A stretch of 64,000 bases of DNA from Roseburia sp. GTDB lineage: Bacteria > Bacillota > Clostridia > Lachnospirales > Lachnospiraceae. Shown here one piece after another: positions 9,248 to 17,824 of this stretch. The position numbers were made by a program, and so were the translations under genes. The stretch's first letter is position 1; each line of letters begins with the position of its first letter. Location: assembly GCA_003483745.1 (NCBI GenBank), contig DMYD01000054.1, positions 9,491 to 73,490 of the forward strand, in the 5' to 3' direction. The notes under the pieces are model-generated. The model ran no database searches. It worked only from the letters and a program-made list of their open reading frames with translations, and had not been told where the DNA came from.

Positions 9248-10147
9248 TTGAAGCTTCAGAAAAGAAAGGAGTACAGCTTTTATGCAATGCTGGCAGGAAT
9301 ATTTCTGCTGATTGCAGGGGCATATTGTCTGGATGGAAATTTGGTGCCGGAGAATGATAAAGCCGTTGCAGATGCTTCTGCCACGCAGCCGGAATATGTG
9401 CCGGCAGTGAAATTGTATGCGGGGATTTTTACAAAACTGGATGGCGAAGAGTATGCTGTGATTGAAAAAAACAAAGATATCCTGGTAGCGGCAGCAAACA
9501 GAGGTTATTATCAGGAGGCAGATGTCTATTCTTTTTTGCAGGGACCAAAATCCTGGGGAGAGGGACGGTCATGGTCCGGTGAATGGAGTAATCAGTATGT
9601 GCGTGGCAATTATTTCGGCAATTTTGGGTGTGGACTGTGCTGTATGGCGAATATATACAGTACATTTTCCGGTCATAGCTGTTCGCCGTGGGACATGTTT
9701 ATGTATGCGCGGGAAACTTCCGGATACACGCCGACGAAAAAGGTTGGCGCAATCGGCTGGGGCGATATGAAAACGGTCATGCGCAAATGCGGGTTTGATG
9801 CGGAACTTTACACAAAACCGCAGTCTTATGAGGCGTTTCAGGAGCAGGTCAAAGCAGCAAAAAGTGCAGTTGTTTTAGTCAGCAGCCATGATGATAATAC
9901 TTACTGGAAAAAAACAGGCGGTCACTATGTGAATATCTGCCTGTATAAAGAGGATACAGATGAGGTATTTCTTGCGGATCCGGCAGATCCTGATGGAAAC
10001 CGAAATTATATTCCATTGCGTTATGTTTATGATGCTTTAAAAACGGTTAGTAAATATCAGTATCTTCTGGTAGACGGCTATTCTGAGGAAAACAATCAGT
10101 GGAAACAGGATGGAATCGATGAAGCGTGGGTTGCACCGCAGAAATGA
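9248..10147 (+). CDS. Membrane-anchored C39-like cysteine peptidase
   Basis: A 299-residue exported protein with an N-terminal membrane anchor (~12-28) and a papain-like peptidase_C39-type domain. The likely catalytic Cys lies in FGCGLCCMAN (~127-136), the His in GGHYVNI (~227) and the Asp in FLADPADP (~243). It starts with TTG at 9248, four bases after AGGGAGGATGG; no in-frame ATG fits. Proteins of this shape often process peptides or cell-wall material, but the substrate here is unknown. The next gene's promoter lies inside its 3' end. Confidence 0.75.
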   Translation: MKLQKRKEYSFYAMLAGIFLLIAGAYCLDGNLVPENDKAVADASATQPEYVPAVKLYAGIFTKLDGEEYAVIEKNKDILVAAANRGYYQEADVYSFLQGPKSWGEGRSWSGEWSNQYVRGNYFGNFGCGLCCMANIYSTFSGHSCSPWDMFMYARETSGYTPTKKVGAIGWGDMKTVMRKCGFDAELYTKPQSYEAFQEQVKAAKSAVVLVSSHDDNTYWKKTGGHYVNICLYKEDTDEVFLADPADPDGNRNYIPLRYVYDALKTVSKYQYLLVDGYSEENNQWKQDGIDEAWVAPQK

Positions 10148-10160
10148 CATCTGTTATAAT
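10131..10160 (+). promoter_or_regulatory. Promoter of the GH3 hexosaminidase gene
   Basis: TTGCAC at 10131-10136, an 18-base spacer and TATAAT at 10155-10160. The -35 lies within the last codons of the C39-like gene. Confidence 0.65.
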
Positions 10161-10209
10161 ACCGGTAAGCTTGTCATAGTGTGAAATATTGTAATAGAAT
10201 GGAGAAATT

Positions 10210-11502
10210 ATGAATCAGGAAGAAAGAAGGCAGAGAAGACAGGACGATTTTAAGCATGCAGCAGTGGTAGTTACCGTGTTTATACTGGTTTTAATGGTAG
10301 TGCTTGCAGGGGTTGCAGTTGCTGTACATAAGTTTTTGCCAAAGAGTAATAAAACAGATAAAACAACGGAAACGCGGAGTACAGAGACACTGAATGATTC
10401 ACGGGACATGCAGAATCCGGGTGAAGCAACAGAACCGGCAGTGGATCCGTTGGACGAACAGGCATCACAGCTTGTATCAGGTATGTCTTTAGAAGATAAA
10501 GTGGCGCAGATGTTTGTGATTACACCGGAAGCATTGACAGGATATGCAAGTGTGACAGCGGCCGGAGATACGACGAAGGCAGCATATGAAAGCAGACCGG
10601 TCGGCGGACTGATCTATATGGCAGATAATCTTCTTAGTACAGAACAGACGACAGAGATGCTTACCAATATGCAGAATATTGCCATGGAGCGGACAGGTCT
10701 GCCGGTATTCCTAAGTGTGGATGAGGAAGGTGGAACAGTTGCAAGAGTGGCAAAGAATGATGCTTTTGGAGTGACAGATGTTGGAAATATGAGTGATATT
10801 GGAGCGACCGGTGATGCACAGAATGCATACAATGCCGGCGTGACGATCGGAACTTATTTAAAACAGCTTGGCTTCAATGTCGATTATGCACCGGTTGCAG
10901 ATGTGCTTACCAACCCGGATAATACAGTGATCGGCACAAGATCTTTTGGCTCAGATGCATCCGTGGTAGCGGACATGGTCACAAAAGAACTTGAGGGATT
11001 AAGCAGTCAGGGAGTTTTTGGGGTAGTAAAACATTTTCCGGGCCATGGAGGTGTCTCCGGGGATTCTCATGACGGAGCGGTGACGATGGATAAGTCCTTA
11101 GAAGAGCTGATGCAGACAGAGTTTGTGCCGTTTCAGAAAGCGGTGGAAAACGGTGTATCGTTCGTTATGGTTGGACACATTTCTGTTCCACAGGTAGTCG
11201 GGGATAATACACCGGCATCCCTGTCTCAGATGATGGTGAGCAATGTATTGAGAGAACAGCTTGGATATCAGGGAATTGTGATCACGGATGCCATGAATAT
11301 GGGGGCAATTACCGGAAGCTATACGGCAGATCAGGCAGCAGTCATGGCAGTCAATGCCGGCGTGGATATGATCTTAATGCCGCAGGATTATGAAACCGCA
11401 TATAATGGACTGCTTCAGGCGGTACAGGATGGAACAATCACGGAGGATCGCATCAACGAATCCGTGACACGCATTGTAAAAGTAAAGCTGCAGATGCAAT
11501 AA
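10210..11502 (+). CDS. Glycoside hydrolase family 3 beta-N-acetylhexosaminidase (NagZ-like)
   Basis: A 430-residue GH3 enzyme that removes terminal beta-N-acetylglucosamine, probably from muropeptides. An N-terminal membrane anchor (~18-42) is followed by a Thr/Asn-rich linker and the catalytic barrel from ~80. The bacterial NagZ signature KHFPGHGGVSGDSH (~273-286) carries the Asp-His catalytic pair, and VITDAMNMGAI (~356-366) holds the nucleophile Asp. Unlike cytoplasmic NagZ of proteobacteria, this form is predicted to sit on the outer face of the membrane, as in other Firmicutes. Confidence 0.92.
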   Translation: MNQEERRQRRQDDFKHAAVVVTVFILVLMVVLAGVAVAVHKFLPKSNKTDKTTETRSTETLNDSRDMQNPGEATEPAVDPLDEQASQLVSGMSLEDKVAQMFVITPEALTGYASVTAAGDTTKAAYESRPVGGLIYMADNLLSTEQTTEMLTNMQNIAMERTGLPVFLSVDEEGGTVARVAKNDAFGVTDVGNMSDIGATGDAQNAYNAGVTIGTYLKQLGFNVDYAPVADVLTNPDNTVIGTRSFGSDASVVADMVTKELEGLSSQGVFGVVKHFPGHGGVSGDSHDGAVTMDKSLEELMQTEFVPFQKAVENGVSFVMVGHISVPQVVGDNTPASLSQMMVSNVLREQLGYQGIVITDAMNMGAITGSYTADQAAVMAVNAGVDMILMPQDYETAYNGLLQAVQDGTITEDRINESVTRIVKVKLQMQ

Positions 11503-11509
11503 AGCAGAC

Positions 11510-11538
11510 TTTACAAACAACTGGAAAAATAGGATAAT
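11510..11538 (+). promoter_or_regulatory. mecA promoter
   Basis: TTTACA at 11510-11515, a 17-base spacer and GATAAT at 11533-11538, in the short gap between the hexosaminidase gene and mecA. Confidence 0.6.
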
Positions 11539-11579
11539 AGTAATAGATTTACAGTTGAGATACGAATGGGGAATGCAAC

Positions 11580-12338
11580 ATGGAAATAAAGCGCGTAGGA
11601 GAAAATAAAATCAGATGTGCCCTGACGGAGGAAGAAATCCGAGAGATGGGCTTTGATATTGATGAGATCATTGGCAATGGAGAGGCAACACAGAAGTTTA
11701 TGCGTGTTGTTTTAAAAATCGTGGAAGAACAGGAAAACATCAGTCTGGAAAATATCTCCCCGATGGTAAAAGCAGAGCTGCTCTCTGACCACAGTATGGC
11801 GATCACGTTTGGTGGAGATTCGGATATGAGTTTTCAGCAGCTGATGGATGCAATTTCGAATCTTGTTGGACAGATGACACCAGAGAAAATACAGGAGTTT
11901 CGAAGCTTAAGCAAAGAAGAACGTCAGGGAGTATTAGACGCGTTCCTGGATCAGAAGAAAGCGGCAAAAGAACAGGAAGACACAGAAGAGAAACAGGAAA
12001 AAGAAAATAAAAAGAAGTCATCAAAAGAACAGAAAAAGTTAAAAAAAAGGCAGATGATCTGTGCACTCCGGTTCCTGGATTTAGATGAGGCATTGCGCAT
12101 GGGAAGGGCTTGTTTTGAGGAGACTTTTCCAAAGAGCAGTCTTTACCGGTTAGAGGGAGCATACTATCTGATCATGGATTTTTCGAAGTTCCCGCGGGAC
12201 GAAATGAAAGCGTTTGCATTTGGTGCAGTGGAGTATGATGCGGGCAGAATTTCGGAGATAGGACAAATTTCTTATATCCGTGAACATGGAGAATGTATTG
12301 TTAAAAAAGAGGCACTGCAAACGCTGATGGCGTTGTAA
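11580..12338 (+). CDS. mecA: Adaptor protein MecA
   Basis: A 252-residue adaptor that delivers substrates to the ClpC-ClpP protease. The N-terminal substrate-binding domain (~1-70, MEIKRVGENKIRCALTEEEI) and the C-terminal ClpC-binding domain (~155-245) are joined by a Lys/Glu-rich linker (~125-155). Length and layout match clostridial MecA. In Bacillus the protein restrains competence and biofilm regulators; the targets here are unknown. Confidence 0.9.
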   Translation: MEIKRVGENKIRCALTEEEIREMGFDIDEIIGNGEATQKFMRVVLKIVEEQENISLENISPMVKAELLSDHSMAITFGGDSDMSFQQLMDAISNLVGQMTPEKIQEFRSLSKEERQGVLDAFLDQKKAAKEQEDTEEKQEKENKKKSSKEQKKLKKRQMICALRFLDLDEALRMGRACFEETFPKSSLYRLEGAYYLIMDFSKFPRDEMKAFAFGAVEYDAGRISEIGQISYIREHGECIVKKEALQTLMAL

Positions 12339-12561
12339 CAAATGAATAAAAGACAGTTTGTAAATAGGCAAAATGGGAAAATCCATCTCTAAAATTTGGT
12401 AAAATTGCCGAACAAGTTGATGCCCTAAAATTTACCAGATATGCTATTATGTCATAGGTGCGTACACAGCATATAGAGTTATACTTATGACGAAGGATTT
12501 ATCATATCCGGATAGATCAGAGAAGACAGTGTAGAATAAGAGCAGGAGATGGAGAAGCGTT

Positions 12562-12744
12562 ATGAGCAGAGAGCAGCTTTTGGAACTCGAAGACATGAAA
12601 AGGGGACTTTTAGTACAGGCATACCGTATGAAACAGGAGTGCCCGCATATGTCACCAGTGGGATTAGAGCATGAAATGTATGCGGCTATTATGGCGGAAG
12701 TAAGAGATATTACAGCCAGAATACAAAGGTCTGCAGAAGCGTAG
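12562..12744 (+). CDS. Hypothetical 60-residue protein
   Basis: A short Met/Glu-rich, probably helical protein that I do not recognise. It begins MSREQLLELEDMKRGLLVQA and ends in a charged helix. Support for its being real: a GGAGATGGAGAAG ribosome site before the ATG, a TTGATG-N17-TATGCT promoter-like pair at about 12417-12445, and a good terminator 36 bases after the stop. It stands alone between mecA and the V-ATPase operon. Confidence 0.6.
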   Translation: MSREQLLELEDMKRGLLVQAYRMKQECPHMSPVGLEHEMYAAIMAEVRDITARIQRSAEA

Positions 12745-12780
12745 CGGAGTAAAAAGTAAATATTGTTTAAGAGATACAAA

Positions 12781-12828
12781 AGAAGGATCGGGCAATGTGA
12801 AGAGATACATTGTCTGATTCTTTTTTTG
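12781..12828 (+). terminator. Rho-independent terminator
   Basis: AGAAGGATCGGGCAATGT and ACATTGTCTGATTCTTTT form a long hairpin with some mismatches or wobble pairs, followed by seven Ts. It ends the transcript of the 60-residue orphan. Confidence 0.85.
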
Positions 12829-12885
12829 TGTTATAAAAAGGCATCAGAGTTTTATATTGACTGAAAAAATAGTGGAAATAATGCC

Positions 12886-12914
12886 TTGCTATCAGATTAG
12901 GAAACGAATATAAT
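12886..12914 (+). promoter_or_regulatory. V-ATPase operon promoter
   Basis: TTGCTA at 12886-12891, a 17-base spacer and TATAAT at 12909-12914, about 60 bases before the first gene of the V-ATPase operon. It is the best promoter in the gap. Confidence 0.7.
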
Positions 12915-12975
12915 TAATATATCAGTAATTTTTGGGAAACGTAATAGACAACAGAAAGATTACGGGGGTTTTTTC

Positions 12976-13287
12976 ATGAATGAGATCATTACGAGGCTTG
13001 ATGAGATCGAAAAAAAGGCGGAATCAATTCTGACGGATGCGGCCGCGGAAAAAGAAAAGATGTTAAAACAGCTCGAATTTGATAAACGTGAGATGGATGT
13101 GCATTATGCATCCTTGCGCAAAAAACAGGAAGAAGAGATAAAAAAACAGCTGTTATCGGAGGCTGATACGAAACTTTCAGGGCAGAGGGAACATTATGAA
13201 GCGGTAAAAAGACAGTTAGAAGAGGAATTTTTGCAGAAGAAGGACACTCTTGCAGAGGAGATTTTTGAGAGTATTATAAGTCCCTGA
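12976..13287 (+). CDS. V-type ATPase subunit G/H-like coiled-coil protein
   Basis: This 103-residue, almost entirely helical, charged protein resembles the AhaH/subunit G peripheral-stalk proteins that pair with subunit E. It has no Cys and many Lys/Glu heptads (residues ~5-95). The assignment rests on size, coiled-coil character and position as first gene of the V-ATPase operon rather than on a sharp motif. A GGGGG stretch precedes the ATG. Confidence 0.75.
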   Translation: MNEIITRLDEIEKKAESILTDAAAEKEKMLKQLEFDKREMDVHYASLRKKQEEEIKKQLLSEADTKLSGQREHYEAVKRQLEEEFLQKKDTLAEEIFESIISP

Positions 13288-13323
13288 TCAAAAGTTGATG
13301 GCGTGGCGAAATGGGGGAAGACG

Positions 13324-14358
13324 ATGGCAGGAGGACTGTTAGAGTACAGTGGTCTTGTGACAAAGACAAAAGCAATGCGTGCAAGACTGCTTGATGCGGA
13401 TGATTATGCATCGATTTCGGAATATGAGACGGTGACGGACTTTATTGCTTTTTTGAGAGAACATCCGGCATATACACCGGTATTTGAACGGCATGGAGAA
13501 GTGGCACACCGTGGACAGGTAGAGGCGGTGATCCGGGATTCACTGTATATGGATTATTGTAAACTGTACCGGTTTTCCGGTGTACAGCCAAGAAGTGCAT
13601 TGCAGTTTGTATTTTCACGGTATGAGATCAATGTGATAAAAAACTGCCTGCAGTCGGCAATGGAGGGAAACGGCCGGGAAATTACCGCGAGCGGAGGTTT
13701 TTTTGAGCGGCATGCAGATTTTGATTTAAAAGCGGTGATGGCAGCAAACAGCGTGCAGGAACTGATACAGGCGGTGACCGGGACGGAGTATGAAGGACTG
13801 CTGAAAGAGTTGGAAGTCAGGGCGGAACAAAGTTATGCAGATTATGCATTTGCACTTGATATCTATTATTATAAAAAAGTATGGAAAGAGATCGCAAAGG
13901 TTTCAGATAAGGATACGAGGCAGATTTTAGAACAGGTTTTCGGAACAGAGATCGACTGGCAGAATTTGATGTGGATGTACCGTGCGAAGCGGTTTTATTC
14001 GATGGAAGAGGCAGACGTGAAAAAACATTGGATCCCGGTAAGTTACCGTTTAAAACCTGCGGAGACCATAAGACTTTTCGAAACAGAAAACACAGATCAA
14101 TTTGTGGAAACTGTCCGGCAGACGGCGTATTTTCGTGGAAAACAGGCGGTGTTAGAGCTGGAGGATGAACTGACATGGGAGAGAGTCATGATAAGGACAT
14201 ATGAAAAAATATGCAAAAACCATCCAATGTCTGTGGCACCGGTTCTGCGTTATCTGTATGAAAAAGAACATGAGATCGATCTTTTGACGACGGTGCTTGA
14301 AGGAATCCGTTACCGCGTACCGCCGTATGAGATACGCAGTCTTATTATGGCAATGTAA
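13324..14358 (+). CDS. V-type ATPase subunit C (AtpC/NtpC-like)
   Basis: About 344 residues, all-helical, of the V_ATPase C/AC39 family. It is the central socket joining the rotor stalk to the membrane ring. The start MAGGLLEYSGLVTKTKAMRARLL is typical. ATG 13324 is preferred because GGGGGAAG lies just upstream; a GTG at 13303 in the same frame lacks a ribosome site. It lies between the stalk protein and subunit I. Confidence 0.9.
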   Translation: MAGGLLEYSGLVTKTKAMRARLLDADDYASISEYETVTDFIAFLREHPAYTPVFERHGEVAHRGQVEAVIRDSLYMDYCKLYRFSGVQPRSALQFVFSRYEINVIKNCLQSAMEGNGREITASGGFFERHADFDLKAVMAANSVQELIQAVTGTEYEGLLKELEVRAEQSYADYAFALDIYYYKKVWKEIAKVSDKDTRQILEQVFGTEIDWQNLMWMYRAKRFYSMEEADVKKHWIPVSYRLKPAETIRLFETENTDQFVETVRQTAYFRGKQAVLELEDELTWERVMIRTYEKICKNHPMSVAPVLRYLYEKEHEIDLLTTVLEGIRYRVPPYEIRSLIMAM

Positions 14359-14433
14359 GGTTTGCAACGTATGATTTATGATAGATAGGAATGAATGCAG
14401 TAAGCACTGCAATTATGGGATGGAGGGGTGCAA

Positions 14434-16371
14434 GTGGTAGAGAAAATGAAACTGCTTCATATTACCGGGCCGAAACAGGATATCGACCGTGTGATGGAGC
14501 AGTATTTGAGCAGATATGAAATACATTTTGAAAATGCCACATCCGGATTTGGTATATCCGGTCATGTAAGACCGTTTGCTGAGACGAATATTTATAAGGA
14601 TGCCTGCACAAAAGCACAGGCATTGTTAGAACATATCAAAGATAAGCCGGGTGGGACAGCTGCCTATGATGTGCCGGTAAAAATGGAGCCCGCAGAAGCA
14701 GAAAAGGTAGTGGAAGCAGCATACCGGCTGACTGATGAGATCGTAAAACGTCAGGAGGAAGTGCGGAAAGAACGCATGGAGAATCAAAACCTGATGGATC
14801 AGATCGCACCGTTTCGAAGGCTTGATTATGAATTTAAAAAAATTCTGGAATTTCAGTTTATCGCATTCCGTTTCGGAAGAATCGAAAGAGAACATTATCA
14901 GAAACTTGAACGCTATATCCATGATACCGATCATGTACTGTTTTATGAATGTGACAGTGATGAGGCATATGTGTGGGGTGGATATTTTGTGCCGAGGATT
15001 TATGCAAAAGAAGTAGATGCGGTGTGTCTTTCATTTCACTTTGAACGTATTTATATACCGGATTCTTTTGATGGAACGCCGGAGAGCGCTTATCAGGAGG
15101 CATTGCAGAAAAAACGGGAATATGACGAAGAGGAGCGGAAATTAAAAAAACAACTTCATGATACGTTAGAGAAACATGCCGGAAAAATTGCAGGGGCATG
15201 TATCTCATTAGAGCATTACTGTAATAATTTTGATGTGCGTAAATTTGCGGTCTGCACGACACCGGGAAGAAAACCGGGAGAGCAGAAAGAATACTACATT
15301 TTATACGGCTGGATGAGTGCGGACGATGCAAAAAAATTAGAGCGGGAGACAGAAGGGGACCCACAGATTCATGTCATGGAGGAGGATGTGGAAGATCACA
15401 TGTCTGTCAGCCCGCCGACAAAGTTAAAGAATCCGGCATTATTTAGACCGTTTGAGATGTTTGTGGAAATGTACGGACTCCCTGCATATCAGGAGATGGA
15501 TCCGACCATATTTATAGCCCTTACTTACACGTTGATGTTTGGAATCATGTTCGGGGATGTCGGACAGGGGCTTTGCCTTTTGATCGGAGGATTTGTATTC
15601 TACAGGATCAAACATATGAATCTTGGCGCAATCCTTTCACTGGCAGGTATCTGGTCTACGGTATTCGGTTTTATGTACGGCAGTGTGTTTGGATTTGAGG
15701 AGATACTAAAACCAGTGTGGATGCGTCCGATGGACAACATTATGACAACACTTATGCTGGCGATCGGATTTGGGATGTTTTTAATTCTGGTTGCGATGGC
15801 CTTAAATATCATCAATGCCGTGCGGGCAAAAGATCTGGGGCGGATTCTTTTTAGTCCGAGCGGAATTGCCGGTATTTTGTGTTACGGATGTGTGGTTTTA
15901 TGCATTGTATTGTATGTGATGGGCAAACCCATCCCGGCTACCGGTATCCTTGGTGTTCTGGTCGGAGTGCCGCTTATTGCAATTCTGTTGAAAGAACCAC
16001 TTACGAATCTGCTTGAGCGAAAGAAAAAACTGTTTCCGGAAGGCGAAAGTAAGGCGATGTTTTTCGTGGAATCCCTGGTGGAATTGTTTGATGTGGTATT
16101 AAGTTATGCAACAAACAGTATATCCTTTGTCCGTGTCGGGGCATTTGCACTAAGCCATGCAGGAATGATGGGAGTAGTGCTGACACTTGCCGGATATGAG
16201 AGCGGTTCGCCGAACTGGATTGTTGTAGTGCTTGGAAATATTGTTGTGACAGGTCTTGAAGGACTGGTCGTGGGTATCCAGGTATTAAGGCTTGAATATT
16301 ATGAGATGTTCAGCAGATTTTATCAGGGAACCGGAAAGCCGTTTGTGGCATTTTCCGGAAACAAGAAATAG
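14434..16371 (+). CDS. V-type ATPase subunit I (a subunit)
   Basis: The ~645-residue stator subunit holds the half-channels for ion entry. The N-terminal cytoplasmic half (~1-335) has two alpha/beta lobes joined by coiled coils (~90-125, ~215-245). The C-terminal half (~345-640) has seven or eight membrane helices, with the essential Arg expected in the helix containing NSISFVRVGAFALSHAGM (~553-570). GTG at 14434 follows GGAGGGG at the right distance and gives MVEKMKLLHITGP, the usual beginning. Confidence 0.95.
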   Translation: MVEKMKLLHITGPKQDIDRVMEQYLSRYEIHFENATSGFGISGHVRPFAETNIYKDACTKAQALLEHIKDKPGGTAAYDVPVKMEPAEAEKVVEAAYRLTDEIVKRQEEVRKERMENQNLMDQIAPFRRLDYEFKKILEFQFIAFRFGRIEREHYQKLERYIHDTDHVLFYECDSDEAYVWGGYFVPRIYAKEVDAVCLSFHFERIYIPDSFDGTPESAYQEALQKKREYDEEERKLKKQLHDTLEKHAGKIAGACISLEHYCNNFDVRKFAVCTTPGRKPGEQKEYYILYGWMSADDAKKLERETEGDPQIHVMEEDVEDHMSVSPPTKLKNPALFRPFEMFVEMYGLPAYQEMDPTIFIALTYTLMFGIMFGDVGQGLCLLIGGFVFYRIKHMNLGAILSLAGIWSTVFGFMYGSVFGFEEILKPVWMRPMDNIMTTLMLAIGFGMFLILVAMALNIINAVRAKDLGRILFSPSGIAGILCYGCVVLCIVLYVMGKPIPATGILGVLVGVPLIAILLKEPLTNLLERKKKLFPEGESKAMFFVESLVELFDVVLSYATNSISFVRVGAFALSHAGMMGVVLTLAGYESGSPNWIVVVLGNIVVTGLEGLVVGIQVLRLEYYEMFSRFYQGTGKPFVAFSGNKK

Positions 16372-16384
16372 GAGGAGAAAAGAT

Positions 16385-16798
16385 ATGGCAGCAAAAATAA
16401 CTCTGGTGGCAATTTTAATTTTTAGTATGGTGGTTCCTTTCTTGGGATATGTGCTTGGAAACAAGAAAGAGAAAAGTTTTAAGGCATCTCTCGCAGTAAA
16501 TCTGGTTCTATTTTTTGGAACGGTCGTGGTGGCAGATATGCTGCTTTTTAGCGGACATATCTATGCGGCATCCGATACGGCGGCATCCCAGGCAGAGGGA
16601 TGGAGGTACATGGCAGCAGCTTTATCGACCGGACTTTCCTGTATTGGTGCAGGTGTTGCAGTTGCAAGTGCGGCTTCTGCAGCGATCGGAGCACTGAGCG
16701 AGGATTCGAGTATTATGGGTAAGGCACTGATCTTTGTCGCATTGGCAGAATCGATCGCATTGTATGGACTTTTGATCTCATTTTCCATTCTGGGATAA
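16385..16798 (+). CDS. V-type ATPase subunit K (proteolipid)
   Basis: A 137-residue rotor-ring subunit with four membrane helices. The C-terminal hairpin holds the ion-binding Glu in FVALAESIALYG (~120-131) and the Gly/Ala-rich packing helix (~78-105). The N-terminal hairpin has no matching carboxylate, so there is one ion site per four helices, as in other clostridial K subunits. ATG at 16385 follows AGGAGGAG; longer frames upstream are artefacts. Whether Na+ or H+ is carried cannot be settled by eye. Confidence 0.92.
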   Translation: MAAKITLVAILIFSMVVPFLGYVLGNKKEKSFKASLAVNLVLFFGTVVVADMLLFSGHIYAASDTAASQAEGWRYMAAALSTGLSCIGAGVAVASAASAAIGALSEDSSIMGKALIFVALAESIALYGLLISFSILG

Positions 16799-16824
16799 AG
16801 AGACGGGAAGGATGGCGGATTTCC

Positions 16825-17133
16825 ATGAAGATGTTTTTGATCAGTGATAATATAGACACATATACGGGGATGCGGCTTTCCGGTGTTGAGGGTGTGGTCG
16901 TGCACGAGAGAGCAGAACTTGAAGATGCTCTCTCATTTGTGACGGGACAGGCAGATATAGGCATCGTCCTGCTGACAGAAAAGCTTGGCAGGGATTTCCC
17001 GGAACTGGTGAATGGTCTGAAATTAAGCAGGAGAACGCCACTGTTTGTGGAGATCCCGGACCGTCATGGAAGCGGCAGAAGTAAAAATTTTATTACGGAT
17101 TATGTCAGCCAGGCAATTGGGCTGAAACTGTAG
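16825..17133 (+). CDS. V-type ATPase subunit F
   Basis: A 102-residue Rossmann-like protein of the rotor axle. MKMFLISDNIDTYTGMRLSG at the start and the VTGQADIGIVLLTEKL region (~46-62) are characteristic of the F subunit, which regulates the catalytic head together with D. It starts 26 bases after K, within the operon. Confidence 0.92.
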   Translation: MKMFLISDNIDTYTGMRLSGVEGVVVHERAELEDALSFVTGQADIGIVLLTEKLGRDFPELVNGLKLSRRTPLFVEIPDRHGSGRSKNFITDYVSQAIGLKL

Positions 17134-17148
17134 ACGGGGGATGGATGC

Positions 17149-17715
17149 ATGGAGATCAGTGAAAAACTCGAAGTTTTTTTTGGCGCGGCGATCGGGGCTG
17201 CAAACAGCCAGAGTGCTGCGATGCTTGATGAACAGAAAAATATTTATCAGTCAGCGATGGAAGAACATGAGCAGTCCTGCCGCGAAGCACTCGAAAGTTC
17301 AAGGCGTATTTTTTTAGAAAAACAGAAAAAAGAAGTAAACCGGCAGGTTGCGGCGCAGACGATGGCGTGGAAGAAAGATTATCAGGCACAGAAAGAGCAG
17401 AAAACAGAAGAATTATTTGACATGGTAATGGAAAAACTCACGTCATATCGGAAAACGGATGGGTATGAAGCGTTTTTGCACACACAGATAGACAAGGCGA
17501 AAGAGTTTGCACAGGGAGAAGATCTGACGGTGTATATCAGTCCTTCCGATCAGTCAAAACAGGCGATGTTAGAGGAGAAGTGCGGATGCAGAATAGAGAT
17601 TGCGGAGGATGAATTTCTTGGCGGCATGCGGGCGGTCATTCCGGCAAAAAATGTTTTGATCGATGAGTCGTTTGCAGAGAGAATGAAACGCGCGCGGGAA
17701 ACATGCTGGCTGTGA
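17149..17715 (+). CDS. V-type ATPase subunit E
   Basis: The 188-residue peripheral-stalk subunit has a long N-terminal helix (~1-100) and a C-terminal alpha/beta domain (~105-188) that docks on top of the catalytic head. The CRIEIAEDEFLGGMRAVIPAKNVLIDESF segment (~146-174) matches the typical E-subunit ending. It is followed by a 109-base gap before subunit A, which contains a weak TTGACT-N16-TAGTTG match and may hold a minor internal promoter. Confidence 0.9.
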   Translation: MEISEKLEVFFGAAIGAANSQSAAMLDEQKNIYQSAMEEHEQSCREALESSRRIFLEKQKKEVNRQVAAQTMAWKKDYQAQKEQKTEELFDMVMEKLTSYRKTDGYEAFLHTQIDKAKEFAQGEDLTVYISPSDQSKQAMLEEKCGCRIEIAEDEFLGGMRAVIPAKNVLIDESFAERMKRARETCWL

Positions 17716-17824
17716 TATGCAGCGGGAAAAGCAGGATGTGCTTATGTTTTGACTTGTTATTCAGACGGAATAGTTGTTTTCAAAAAATAATGCAAAAACG
17801 AAGAATTAGTGTAGAGGATCAGGC